Source of the DNA: Marvania coccoides
Lineage: Eukaryota; Chlorophyta; Trebouxiophyceae; Chlorellales; Chlorellaceae
Assembly: GCA_963854735.1 (NCBI GenBank)
Contig: OY978104.1
Span: 992,001 to 1,056,000 of the forward strand
Direction: 5' to 3'
DNA length: 64,000 nt
Below, one piece after another: positions 52,800 through 63,973 of the stretch. The notes under the pieces were generated by a model. It worked only from the letters and a program-made list of their open reading frames with translations, did no database searches and was not told where the DNA came from. The position numbers were made by a program, and so were the translations under genes. The first letter of the stretch is position 1, and every line of letters begins with the position of its first letter.

Positions 52800-54607
52800 T
52801 CAGTTTCGACTGTCCCTGCCATTTCCCAGAAATTCCTGCTGCTGCTGCTGCCGTGCCACATGCTCCTGCTCTAACTGATCATAGTCTACCTCCACCCCAC
52901 TCCACGCGTACTTCATCCCAGGCGGTACAACAACCTGCTGCGCCTGGTGCTGCAGTTCTGCATGCTGCACGTGCTGCGCAGGGGGCGGTGGCGGTGGTTG
53001 CACCACCGCGTGCTGCTGCATGAGCTGCATGTATCGCAGCACATTTGGGTCCATCCCTCCTCCCCCTGTGGCCATCAGCGCCTCTGCCTCTCTCAGCGCT
53101 GCCAGCGCCAACTGAGGGTCCATAAGTTGCACTAATGGGGGACCGCCGCCCACCCCCGGCTCGATCACGCGCTCCCCCTGCGCCTGCGCCATAGCCAGCG
53201 CGCTGCCAGGCGCCGCCCCTGCGTGAGTTTTTGCAGCCTTCGCCGGACGGTCGGATTTAGCCTCCGTTTCTCTCTCTGCCGCCGCGCGTTTCGCCTCCTC
53301 CCTCGCCGCTTTCGCCGCCTCCTTCTCTGCCTTTTCTGCCTCGCGTTTGGCGCGCTTGGCCTCCCGCTCCGCCTGGTCTTCCGCCTTCTTTTTTGCCGCT
53401 TCCTCCTTCGCCGCCGCCGCCTCCGTTTCTTTCCTAGCCCTCTCAGCCTCCCGCTCCTCTTTGGCAGCCGCAGCCTCTGCAGCCGCTTTCGCTGCAATCC
53501 TCTGCTTCTTCTCCTCTTTTTCTCGCTTCTCAGCTGCTTTTGCCTCCACTTTAGCCCGCGCTGCCGCCTCTCTCGCCTCTTCCGCCTCTTTCTGCCTCTT
53601 TGCCGCCTCTTCTTGGTCATGCTTCTTCAGCTGAGCCACCGCCGCCAGGTCCAGCACCGCTGCCTTCTTTCTAGGCTTCTCAATGCCGACCCGACCGCCG
53701 GAAACCCCAGCAACGCCGCCATTGCCGCTGGCGGAAACACTGGCACGCCGCAGCCCAGACGGAGGCTTTTTCCGGTCCAAAAATATGCCAGAGATGCCGG
53801 TGCGACGCCCCGCCAGCGGCGGGCCGGGTCCTATGGGTGGTTTACCCAGCCCAGAGGGCCCTGCGGTCGCTGGAAAAGTTGAGCGCTGAGGGGCAGCCAC
53901 CGCTGCTGATTTTGATGCTGTAGACGGGGGAGGCGCCGCCGCAGCGGCCCCAGGAGCGGTTGCAGGGTCTCGAGGCGTAAAATGCGCGTGCGAGGGGAGG
54001 GCTGCAGGCGCGGCAGCCCCGCCTGCGCCCCTGGTTTTCAGCACCTCGGCGCTCAAGTACATCTCCTGCACCAAAATGTTTGATTAAAATCTCGAAATAA
54101 ATAGGGAGACAAGTGCTTCATATTGAGACTGTCAAAGGAAGCATATTAAGTTAAAAAAGAAGAAGAAAAAAGTAGTAGTAGTGCTGCTGGCTGCTCGCTC
54201 ACTTCTAAAGGCCGGAACAGGGAGGGGTCGGCAGCTTCCCCTCGCCTTCTCGTTTCTTCCAGGGTCGATTGCACGAGCTTGCTGCGCTGCACCACGGGGG
54301 CCATGTGGAGCCGCCCGTCGTAGGGCCCTACTGCTGCCGCCGCGACTCGGATCCATTCATCGGCGTCGCACACAGCAGCGGCCGTCAGCGCCTGCAGCGG
54401 GCCGCGCAGCTGCGAGAGCTCCTGGCGCCGCAGGAACATGGGGGAGAGGAGCAGTCGCACGCGCACCATGGGGTCCAGCGCCTGCCACTTTTGTGAGCTG
54501 CTGAGCTCCTGAACGGCAGCGGCAGAGAGGAGCCCGGTCACGCTGGAGGCGCTCCAGTCGCCCGCCAGCTGGCTGGAGACCTCCAGCGCAAGGTCGCGGA
54601 CGCTCAT
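52800..54607 (-). CDS. NELF-A-like protein (HDAg-type N-terminal domain)
   Basis: Exons 54203-54607 and 52800-54065 give 556 residues. The N-terminal 110 residues resemble the HDAg domain of NELF-A, the animal pausing factor subunit: WSASSVTGLLSAAAVQELSS, MVRVRLLLSPMFLRRQELSQ, then ADEWIRVAAAAVGPYDGRLH. Spacing and hydrophobic pattern follow NELF-A closely. A second match is RRTGISGIFLDRKKPP, like the Gly-Ile segment after the NELF-A domain. The middle is a 150-residue Glu/Lys/Ala/Arg single helix (KKAEDQAEREAKRAKREAEK). The C-terminus is Gln/Pro-rich and ends near YAWSGVEVDYDQLEQEH. No NELF-A C-terminal region is seen. The long helix alone would be uninformative; the call rests on the N-terminus. 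Confidence 0.6.
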
Positions 54608-54997
54608 TGGTGCGGGACAGGGCTGCTCGCGAGGGTGGGAGGCGTTTGTTTTGTTACGATCTGAAATTAAATTTGAAAATGTGACACGATGCAAGCGTTG
54701 ATTTATCGCATTGCGCCCCCAAAAGGCCGTATCCAAAGGTTTGTTCTGAAATATAAGTTAATACTGTTTCAGTGTAATAAATAATAAAATAACGCAAGTC
54801 CAATTCGGCTTGGGGAAATTTGGATTCGCTGTCAGCTGGCGGGGCCCTCCTCCACACGGCAGCTCTCTGAACCCCAAACAAGAGATAATTCAGGCTGCAA
54901 GGATGTACGCACCCTAGTGGATGCTAGCTTATGCTGAGATTAGTTACATTTAATAGTTGAAGGGCCGCATGGCGACGCAGCATAAAAAGTTAAACAA
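54608..54997. other. 5' region of NELF-A-like gene
   Basis: 390 bp upstream of the NELF-A-like ATG; GC-rich near 54608-54640, AT-rich beyond. No element recognised. Confidence 0.35.
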
Positions 54998-55288
54998 TCA
55001 AGCTGCTTTGATACGTGCAACTTCCACATTTTCATTAGAACTGACTCTTTCGAATTCAATTTCAAAAGGCTTCCCGCTTTGCTCTACTGCTTCCTTGTAG
55101 GATTCAATGGACATTCCTCTCAGTCGCCCACCAAATCCAAACTTCTCAGCGTCACCATCGGCACATGCGGCGCAAGCACAGTCCCAGAAAATCAATGCAC
55201 GAATAATGGAGAGAATCCGCCGCCCACCCGTTTCTTTATTACCCACAACGAGCTTGCTACTTTGGCAAATCCCTCCCCATTGTCGCAA
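54998..55288 (-). CDS. Doubtful small frame
   Basis: Open for 96 codons but the only in-frame ATG is near 55110 (MSIESYKEAVEQSGKPFE, 38 residues). The upstream part reads FWDCACAACADGDAEKFGFG, with a Cys cluster. The last 60 residues look protein-like (FEIEFERVSSNENVEVARI). It could be the last exon of a small gene whose first exon I could not place, or a relic in the 3' region of the plastid L11 gene. No family recognised. Confidence 0.25.
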   Translation of the reverse strand: MRQWGGICQSSKLVVGNKETGGRRILSIIRALIFWDCACAACADGDAEKFGFGGRLRGMSIESYKEAVEQSGKPFEIEFERVSSNENVEVARIKAA

Positions 55289-55416
55289 CCAAATTAAATT
55301 CTTCCTCCAAAAATATGTGTCGGCGCACCCTTTTTACACAAAATAATAGTACTGTACTCGAAAAAAATTGTGGTGTTTCATTATGGCTCAATGTCTACTT
55401 ATTTTCCCCAGCAGAA

Positions 55417-56336
55417 TCATGCCTCAATGGTGATGCCCATGTTCTTGGCGGTGCCTTCAATCGTCTTCATCGCCGCCTCCACGGTGCTGCAGTTGAGGTC
55501 GGGCAGCTTGATGTTTGCGATTTCCCTGAGCTGGTCCTGCGACACGCTGCCCACCATCTTGCGGTTGGGTTCGCCAGAGCCAGACTCCACGCCAGCAGCC
55601 TTCTTCAGCAGCACCGAAGCGGGGGGGGTCTTCAGGATGAAGGTGAAGCTGCGGTCCTGCTCGAAACAACAACAATAAGGTATGCGAAACTTGGTTAACT
55701 ACGCACTACTCATTCCAGCTGTCACACTGCAATACGAGGTTTTTCCCGCCTGCTGTATTTGTCAATTCACTCCGCACCTCATAGACGGTGATCTCCACGG
55801 GGATGATGGTGCCAATCTTGTCCTGGGTCGCGGCGTTGTATTCCTTGCAGAACTGCATGATGTTCACTCCTTTGGCTCCGAGGGCGGGACCCACAGGCGG
55901 GGCGGGGTTGGCCTTGCCGGCGGGCAGAGCGAGCTTGATGTAACCAGACACTGCAAGAAGGAATGCCGAGATAAGACTGGGGTGAGCAGTGTGCAACAAA
56001 TACAATATATTTGGGTTGAAAAAAAACGTGGGGATCGAAAATGTGGCATTTAGCTGGGCCGATGTCAGTTCCAGGCCGCCCGGCATAGCACATTGTGTGC
56101 GATGACCATATTTAGATCGTTTAGAACCCCCGCCGCTCACCCTTGGCTGCCATGGCGGTGACTTTTCGGGAGCCAGAAGTGCTGCCAGCCTCAATCCGCA
56201 ACTTTTGTCCGGCAAAGTTCGCGCCGGTGCCCTGAACAAAGGCATTTCCGAAAGCTGGTCTCTGCGCCGCGGGACGCTGCACCGATCGGCTGGGAATTTG
56301 GCCGACAACCATGCTCATCGAAAGTGTGGCCGCCAT
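55417..56336 (-). CDS. RPL11: Plastid ribosomal protein L11
   Basis: Large-subunit protein of the GTPase-associated centre, nuclear-encoded here. Exons 56141-56336, 55778-55950 and 55417-55656 give 202 residues. The first 60 residues ([18 protein letters not shown] and on) are a chloroplast transit peptide ending near TAMAAK. The mature protein is about 141 residues, standard L11 length. Matches: [58 protein letters not shown] and [20 protein letters not shown]. Its end, [10 protein letters not shown], is typical. A mitochondrial copy is the only alternative; the transit peptide and plastid-like sequence favour chloroplast. Confidence 0.93.
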
Positions 56337-57038
56337 TAAAAAATTGCGCGTCGGCAGCGGCCTGTGATATTTGATAGATATAAGAGAAAATACGGTGGAA
56401 AAATGGCCAATTTATTAATTATTCAAGGCCTCCAATTAATCTGGTCGCTAATTTTCCAGGGAAAAAAATGGAGGCTGTCCAATTTTTTGCAAGGCTTGCT
56501 GTTAAAGACGAGAAGAAGGAAAGGAGGAGAAGACGCCGATGACGTGAAGACTCTGGCGTTGCTACCTGCTTATGACAGTCTTAACGCTGCTGAATGCATG
56601 CCTTCGTCATGCCAGGCGGCGTGTCGGTGGGTAGCCTCGATTGTCAACCCAGAAAAACAAAGCAATATACGCAGAAAAGGTCATTACAAATTATTTGTCT
56701 GTTCAGTCAGGAAGTAGGTAGGCAAGGGAGAGTGAGAGCGAGAAAAGAGAAAGAGAAGGTCCTCCCCCTGGGGACTCTTAAATCTTATTATTGTATAAAA
56801 ATGGGACTTGATTATCCTCGGAGTATATTGGGCATACGAAAAAAAAGACAAAAAAAAAAGTAGTTTGATTTTTCTTATTAGTAATAGATAAAAAATAAAA
56901 AAGAAGCTTGCTGTCGCTCCGTCTTTGCTGTATCAGCATGTCACGAGAAAAAAAGTGAAAGTAACACCGCATTTGCATGTTTACTAACCAAACATCTTCT
57001 TCTTGCACTCTGCTTTATTGGAACGCTCATTTTCTTCT
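56337..57038. other. Intergenic region with dispersed repeat copy C
   Basis: 702 bp upstream of the L11 ATG and downstream of the formin stop. It holds repeat copy C (56764-56839), flanked by an A-rich run. A frame of 116 codons near 56364 has no protein-like pattern. The rest is AT-rich. Confidence 0.5.
56764..56839 (+). repeat. Dispersed 75-bp repeat, copy C
   Basis: Begins CCCCTGGGGACTCTTAAAT and ends ATTATCCTCGGAGTATATTG then GGCATACGA, followed by an A-rich run. It matches copies A (27602) and B (28101, inverted) about 29 kb away; the middle 30 bp is more diverged. Confidence 0.75.
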
Positions 57039-60000
57039 TCACCTTTCAGCGCTCTTCTTCTTCCGCCTCGCTGCTGCTGCCGCTGCGGCAGCTGCGGCCA
57101 TCCCAGCCATCCCAGCTACCGCCGTTGCTTCCACCCCTGCAGTAGCCGCAGACGCGGCAGCAGCTTCCGCCGCAGTCGGCGGTGGCGGCGGGGGAGCTTC
57201 CTCCTCCTTCGCCTTTGCTGCTGCCCGCGGGCTTGTCTCCTCCTCTGCCTTCTCAATCTGCGGTGGCGCCGCGCCCTCTGGCTTTGTTCCAGCAGGCTCT
57301 GCGCCATCCGCCGCCGCTGCTGCCTCCTCAGCCTTTGCTGCCGCTTCTTCCGCCTTTCTCGCGGCCGCCGCCGCCGCTGCAGCTGCAGCCGCCGCCACCA
57401 TCGCCGCCTTGTGCATCTTGGCAAACGACTGATCAAACTCGATGGCAAAGGCCCGCATGAGCTGAAACACCGGCAGGGCGTCGGTCTTGCCCGGCTCAGC
57501 GGGCTCCCCCAGCCAGCTCACGGTCCCGTACATCGCGGCCTCGCTCTCCTGCACCTTGGACTGCAGCCGCGTGTGCTGCGCCTCAGCCTCGCCCATAAAC
57601 TTCCGCAGCATTGTACCGAATTCCGAAAGCACAGGCGTACGGGGGGCAGAGTCCTCCGCTTCGCCGTCCTCCGCTTCGTACGCAGCGTTTTCATACATCG
57701 TCCCCGGCGACTCCGGCACGGGGGACAGCGGGCCATCGCCGCCAGAGGCGCTCGCGTTTGCCAGCTTGTTGGCAAACGCAGCCTGGCGCTTGGAAACGCG
57801 CGGCACCGCGTCGCCATGCTCCCCTCCAGCCTCATCGATGGCGTCCTGCTCCTCCGCCGCCAGCTCCTTGCGAATGGTCACCATGCCGGCGTCCAACGCC
57901 CTCACCGCCTCCTGCACGTCCGTCTGCATGCGCCGCACCGCGTCCCCCAAGCAGTTGAGCTCGGAGATGAGGTACCCCGAGCGGGCAGCCTCCGCCAGGC
58001 TCTTTTTCTCCAAAATAGACTCTACGGGATTAGCTGCCTCCTCATCTTGAAGAACCTTCCAAGCAATGAACTCCAGCAGCGTGCGGGGAGGGGGCGGTTC
58101 AGGACCGGTCGTCTCGTCCTTGGGTTCTTTGGAGGGAGAGGCAGGGCCCAGCGGCGGGATTCCAGCGTCCTTCTTGCCAGAGGCGGAAGCTGCGGTGGCG
58201 GCAGGGCCGTTTTTGGCCCGTCCCCCCGCTGCAGCGCTGCGCCCGCCAGACATGATGGGCGCGAGGGGCTGCAGGGTGGTTCTCACGTCGCCCAGCTTCA
58301 GCAGCGAGTCCAGCTTGATGCCTTGGGCGTTGCCACGAGCGGTGCCGGCGTTCAGCGCGTTTCCTGAAGCCAGCGTGGCCGCCAGGATGCGCTGCAGCCG
58401 CGCGCTGGCGCGGAGCTGCCCACATGCGCGGTCCAGCACCTCCAGCCCCCCTGCAGCGTCTTCGCACAGCCCCCCAAACTGCCGCAAAAACCGCAGGGCG
58501 TTGATTTTATCGCCCAGCCGCGGGATCGTTGACATCGCCAGCAGAAACTGCTCCGGAGGGGACAGCTCCGCCGGCGACCCGGTGAACATGCCGAGCTTCT
58601 TGACCTCGTCCACTGTGGGGGCGGCGGCGGCCAGGCGCTCCAGCAGCTCGCGTGTGAGCTTGTCGCTGCCTGCAAGCAGCGCCGCGCGGATGCCCGCAGC
58701 GCCGCCGAAGCTCTCAAACTTCTTGAGGATGATGGAGATGTTGTTGGCGCGGGCCACGGTGATGAGCTGCACTGTGGCCTTGCGGGGGGTGGGCGTGGCG
58801 GTGTTCTCCTTGGCCGGCGTCTGGTGGGCCTGCGGCAGTAGATGAACGAGGGGATACAATACAGGGTTAGAAAGCGTTAATGAATTTCCCCCCCACCCCC
58901 CCAAAATAGTTATTTTTTTGGAGAAATTAAGGGAAACCCAAATCCTTTCTAGAACAACAAAGAGTGACATATATAAAAAAAGCAAACACTCTCTTACCAT
59001 GAACAGAGTGCAGAGCGCGCCGGAGAAGGGCTCCTTCAGCGAGTCCACAGGCGCCAGGTCCTGCCACACCGTCCCCGAAATTCTGGAAATTTTGCTCCAG
59101 TGGAAGGCACGCAGCTTCACCGCAGGGGGGCCTCCAATGACGGGCGGGGGCGTGCGCGGCGGGGTGTTGCCCTTGCGCGGCGGCGGCGGCGCCGGGGGCG
59201 GCGATTTTATGGCAGACCCGGGCATGGGCGGCGGAGCAGGAGGGCCTGCCTTCTTGCCGCCACTGTCTGGCATGGGCGGGGGTGGCGGCGGTGCTGACTT
59301 TCCTCCTGATCCCGGCATGGGAGGAGGTGGTGGCGGCCCTGCTTTGCCGCCACTACCAGGCATCGGCGGCGGCGGCGGTGGAGCAGCCTTTTTGCCGCTG
59401 GAGCCTGGCATGGGGGGTGGAGGGGGCGGCGGGGTCTTGCCCGCAGACCCAGGCAGCGGCGGAGGCGGCGGGGGAGCTGCCTTAGCCTTGCCTGCAGAGC
59501 CAGGCGGCATCGGTGGCAACGGCGGCGGCGGCGGCGGAGCAGCCTTTCCAGGCATCGGCGGCGGCGCCGGTGGGGGCGGCGCTTTCTTCGTGCCTGGCGA
59601 CACAGGGCTGCCTGCATCCTTCAACGATAGCCCCTTCAACCCTGCTGCAGCCATCGCTGCCACCGCTGCCGCCTCTGCTGCCTCCTTGGTATTCATCGCT
59701 TCCCTCACTGCCTTCACCTCCTCTTCCTCCCTGCTACCAACACCAACGGCAGCCGCAACAGCAGGGGAGGCGGCGGCATCCGTCGTTGGGGTGCCAGGGG
59801 GTGTCGATTTGAGCGATTCCGCTTTAGAGCCGCCCAACGGCGTCAACTCCACCTCCCTAGAAGAAGACATAATCAATGGGAGGGAGTAATCATCATCGTC
59901 CGACGCCGAGTCGTACTCGGACGAGGGCACCCCCGCCCGGCGGCCGTCCAGCCGCAGCAGCGAGCGCGGCGGCTCGTTGCGGTGCCGAGGCGCAGCATAG

Positions 60001-61860
60001 TTATCTCCCGCGCTTCGCCGCTTGCGCAGCGACCGCACCATGATGCGGCTGGCCGCCAGCTCCTCCGTTTCCGCCACCTCCAGCTGCCCCATGCTGTTGA
60101 GGGTCAGCTCCCGTCGCTCCCGCTCCTCATCAAAAGAAAGCGCGGGCTCGATGAAGGCGGAGGGGCGGTGGTACTCCCGCAGCACCACCTCCATCTCGAA
60201 GCCCTCCTTCTGCGCCAGGTCCGCGTAGCCTGCAAGGGAGCAGCATCAGCAGAGCCATTTGTTTAGTAAAACAAAAAGGAAAAAAAAATACACCGCTTGA
60301 ATGCATTGATAGTACTACATCCATTCCATCTTGTACTGTACACAGTCATATCATTCTTGAACAATATCACCTCCCTCAATTCATCTTAACTTCGAATACA
60401 AAACCCTAAACCCTAAACCCCCCCAAAAATCCGACTCACTCTGATTGGCAGCATCGAGGTGGTGCGCTGGCACCCGCATCGTGTCGTGGCCCACAAACGC
60501 TGTGTGGAACGCGTACGCCACCGCCGGGCGCTCAAACGCGGGGCTGTGGTCCCCAAACCACACCGCAATCACCACATCACCATGCACGGGAACCCCCGCC
60601 CCTCCGGTGGGCGCTAAATCAAAGCACAGCAGGTCCTCATCTTCATCAATCGACCCAGGAGCCACGCCCCCCGTCCACACCTGCTGCCCGCGGCAGTACA
60701 CGCTCATCATGATGCGCCCCGGGTTGATCCCGGGCGCTGGCATGGCCTGCAGCTCGCCCGCCGACAGCTCGCCCTCAATTGATTGACAGGGAGAGGAAAG
60801 GGCGGAAGAAGCGGCCGAGAGGGCGCCCACGGTGGAGGTCGACCCCGCGCGCCGGTGGATGTGCACCTTGCGGCGCTGCCCAGGGGGCGTTGGCGCTCTG
60901 GCTGGCGGCGGCGTGGGCAGCCCCGATGGCAGCACGTCCCGCCCTGCTCCGGCCTTTCTAGGGGCGAAAGAGCTGAGTTTGCGGAAGCTGACGGAAGACA
61001 ACGCCACCGTGCGCGCGGCGCCACCTCCTGGCAGCCGCTCCCTGAGGTCAGAATCGTTCAAAATGATGTTGAGGTAGTTGAGATACCTCCGCTGCGCCGG
61101 CAGCAGCCGCGCGCCGCCGTTGGCCACGCCGTTCACCACCCCGGTCGGCGGCTGCACCATCTTGCACGCCTCCGCCACCGAATCCACCCCACACGAGTAA
61201 ATCGTGTGGCACACCGCCAGAAACGTCACCAGATTGCCGGCGGTTTGAGAACACGAGCGCGCGTGCAGCACCGCGAAGGGCGCGCCTTCCCCGCGCCGCA
61301 TTTCCTTGCTGAGGTGCTCGTGCAGCCGAGAGCACACGCTGAACACCACGTCCAGCGGCATGATGCCCAGTCCTGCTGGCGATTCCCATCGAATATCACT
61401 CTCCTCCCACGTAGACGCCCGCCACATGTCCCGCATGTTGGCGTCGTACCACAGCGGCCCCAGGTTGACGAGCAGTAGGCTGCCGTGGGTGTGCAGCGCG
61501 TGGTCGTGCGCAGCGGTGGCGGCGTTGGCCAGGTACGAACGGTACGTTTTGGAGATGGTGCTCTCGTTCTTGAGGGCCTTGTTGTGAACGTAGACGGACC
61601 ACTCTTCGGGCTCGTCCTCTGATTGGCAAAATGGGGAAGAGAGAGTGAGAGGAGAACGAAAAAAAACACGCGAGATTATTCAAAAAGTTGTTTTTTGAAA
61701 CGGCCAACTCACCGTAAACCAGCGCCTGGAGGGACCCATTGAGCGTGAGGTCGTGTAGGGTGGCCTTGTCTTTGCGGTTGAAAGTGCTGGAGGAGAAGAG
61801 GCTAGAGAAACTCCAAGAGCTCTCAGCCTTTTTGGGGGTGGGCCAGCCTCCAAACGACAT
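57039..61860 (-). CDS. Formin with PTEN-like N-terminus (class II plant type)
   Basis: Actin nucleator and elongator. Exons 61713-61860, 60440-61618, 58998-60229 and 57039-58829 give 1449 residues. Residues about 50-190 are PTEN-phosphatase-like (YVHNKALKNESTISKTYRSY, GIMPLDVVFSVCSRLHEHLS). The catalytic loop reads VLHARSCSQTAG, lacking the Cys and Arg of HCx5R, so it is inactive. A C2-like part follows (GELQAMPAPGINPGRIMM). The FH1 region (minus strand of 59140-59600) has at least eight runs of Pro separated by GSAGK-type linkers, for profilin. The FH2 domain starts at LRAFHWSKISRISGTVWQDL and continues with VDEVKKLGMFTGSPAELSP, RLQRILAATLASGNALNAGT and GIKLDSLLKLGDVRTTLQP. The tail is Ala/Glu-rich. 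Confidence 0.88.
60401..60420. repeat. Interstitial telomere-type repeat
   Basis: Nearly three copies of CCCTAAA (the plant/algal telomere unit) followed by extra C, within formin intron 2 (60230-60439). Confidence 0.8.
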
Positions 61861-62321
61861 CTCAGAGATGAATTATGCTCCTCAGAAAAATTGGTTTAAT
61901 GGGTCCCCATAGAACGTCGAACAGCCGAGTCAATCGATGGTTATATTTTATAAACAATCATCGATTCACATCGAGCGGGAGAGTAAATTCATTTCAGTTT
62001 TGCCTTCAATTTCGCCTCGAAAATGATCCATTATTAATGTATTAAGCACGTTTAACGGTTCGCGCAGCTCATCCGGATTTTCGCTTCGTTTCCCACTCTT
62101 TTTCGGATTTGGGCTTTCCTGGTTTTTTTTCTTCAACTAATGTGCTTCCGCTGTACGGTACAGGCCGTTTTCATCCAAGTCTTCCCTGGCCGTCTTCACC
62201 CACACTGTCTCCCATCGGCACCCTCCTATTTCCCTATGTTAACACCTCTTCCAGCCCTCGTCCAGCCCTTCAATAGCAGGCGCTGCGTAAAACCATAACC
62301 ACATAGAGACACATATCATCA
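61861..62321. other. Intergenic between RBBP5 and formin
   Basis: 461 bp serving as the RBBP5 3' end and the formin promoter (both minus strand). AT-rich near 61940-62040, with short ATCGATTCA words repeated. No gene seen. Confidence 0.45.
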
Positions 62322-63973
62322 TCATTCCCCTGCCCGCGCCCTTTTCCTGCCCCCTCTTCCCCCCCCCCCCTCGCCTTCCACCTCCATCGCCTCTGCCTTC
62401 ACCTCGCCCCCTCCTTCGTTTTCTTCTTTCCTCCCTTCGTCCACGCTCGCCGCCACGCCGCCGCCACTGCCTTCCACAGCGTCCTCAAACTCCTCCTCGC
62501 TTTCCTCAGCAGGCGCAGTCGGCAGCACCACTGGTAGGTACACCAGCGGGCCATCCGCATCACTACCGCCAGCAGCAGCGGTGCCCCCCACCGAGTGCCG
62601 CAATTCTCCCAAGCCTTTTACGCTCACAAACCCGTGCGGAGCCTCCCAGCCGCCCACGTCCACCTCCTCATCCTCCGCCCGCTGCGCCTGCTGCAGGCGC
62701 TCCTCATCTGTGGGCCGCTCTGAGGGCGGCTGCACATCAAACTCAATTTCCGCCTCCACGTGCTCGCGGTTAGCCTCCAGCGTCTCAAAATCAGGGGCAA
62801 ACGCGGTCCAGTCTTGCGTCAAAACCTTGGACCACACGTGGAGCCTCCCCGTGGCTCCCACCGCCACCAGCTGCATGGGCGTTTGCTGCGGGTGCCACGT
62901 GAGGGCAGTGACGCCGTCTCGACCTGTCTCCAGCGTGTTTTCGGGGTAGCCGTGCGGCACGTTCCACGTGTAGATGATGTGCTCGTCTCGGGAGTCCACG
63001 GAGCTCACCACATGGAGGCCATCAGGGGAGAAAGCCCCACAGCCCCATGCGCACCGCTCCACTTGCGATTCAAACACCCTAATCAACCGCAAAGAAGGCA
63101 GAGGCGCCGGCCTCGAAGGCGCGCCAGCTGTGTGCACCAGAGGACCCTCTTTCGGCAGCCGGCCTGCCGAAACTGCGGCCGCCAGCTCGCTTTCGCTGAG
63201 CGGCTGGAGTTGCGCGAGGCCTGCGGCAGCAGGGACGTCATAGAGGCGCAGCCAGCGGTCTTTGGCCACCACCAGGAGCTCGGAGCCGGCGGCGTTGAAC
63301 TCCAGCCGCACGATGCGCTGGGCAGGCCCCCTTAGGCGCACAGCGTCGACGATTTCAAGGTCTGGAAGAGAAAGGAGGTACACCACGCCGCGCCCAGCGC
63401 TCACCACCCTCCCAGAGTGCACCGCCGCCAGCTGTCCGGCCGCAGCAGCGGCTCTCCCGGTCAACAGCCGCAGCCCCCGCCCTTCCCCGTCCAATGCAGC
63501 ACAAGGGATAGCTGTCCGATTCGCCAGGTCCCCCAACCGCACAATTTCGGCGGCTGACTCGCAGTAAGATACCACCAGGTCGGTGCGCTCCCTAAAATCG
63601 AGCGGCGGAGACGAAATTGCGGTGTCTACGCTGAGACCTGCGATGCCGCCGCGGCCGAGGTTCTCCCGCAGCAGCTCGGCGCCAGACAGCACGTCTGTGA
63701 CCGCGAGGCTGCCGTCCAGGCTGGCGGACAGCAGGTGCCGCCCGTCTGGCGACCATTTGACAGCTGTGACTGCTTTGGAGTGACGGTCTGTCAGCGTCCT
63801 AGCTGGGGTGCGAGTGCTCCAAGACCAGATGACGATCTCCCCTCCGCGGCAGCCGGTGGCTAGCAAGGTCCCGAAAGGGTTGAACTCGGCGCAGGTGGCG
63901 GGCGCTGGGCCCTCCAAACAGGCCTCCACCGTTTCTGGGAGCCCCACCAGCCGTTCGCTGTTACAGCCAGCAC
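62322..63973 (-). CDS. RBBP5: RBBP5/Swd1 COMPASS subunit (partial, 5' exon outside)
   Basis: WD-repeat subunit of the histone H3K4 methyltransferase core (WRAD); RBL in Arabidopsis. Visible exon 62322-63973 has 549 codons; an acceptor (CCCCCGCAG) at its 5' end with phase 1 shows that the start exon lies beyond the right edge. WD blades: CAEFNPFGTLLATGCRGGEI with VIWSWSTR, AVTAVKWSPDGRHLLSASLD, AAGSELLVVAKDRWLRLYDV, CAWGCGAFSPDGLHVVSSVD and HIIYTWNVPHGYPENTLE. The RBBP5 hinge follows: DWTAFAPDFETLEANREHVE, EAEIEFDVQPPSE and AEDEEVDVGGWE, matching the Ash2L/MLL-binding segment. LVYLPVVLPT is also conserved. The acidic Gly-rich tail is variable. Confidence 0.93.

Noticed and set aside
52634..52861. 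Minus-strand frame across the NELF-A-like stop
   Set aside because: It overlaps the last NELF-A-like codons in another frame and has no motif; probably 3' UTR.
56364..56717. 116-codon plus-strand frame upstream of plastid L11
   Set aside because: No ATG context, no protein-like pattern and no plausible splice partners.
57003..58367. 454-codon open frame on the plus strand
   Set aside because: It is antisense to the formin FH2/tail exon; Arg/Leu/Cys-rich composition and no domain. Long antisense frames are common in GC-rich exons.
58918..59889. 323-codon Gly-rich plus-strand frame
   Set aside because: It is the complement of the formin poly-Pro FH1 region (Pro codons read as Gly on the other strand).
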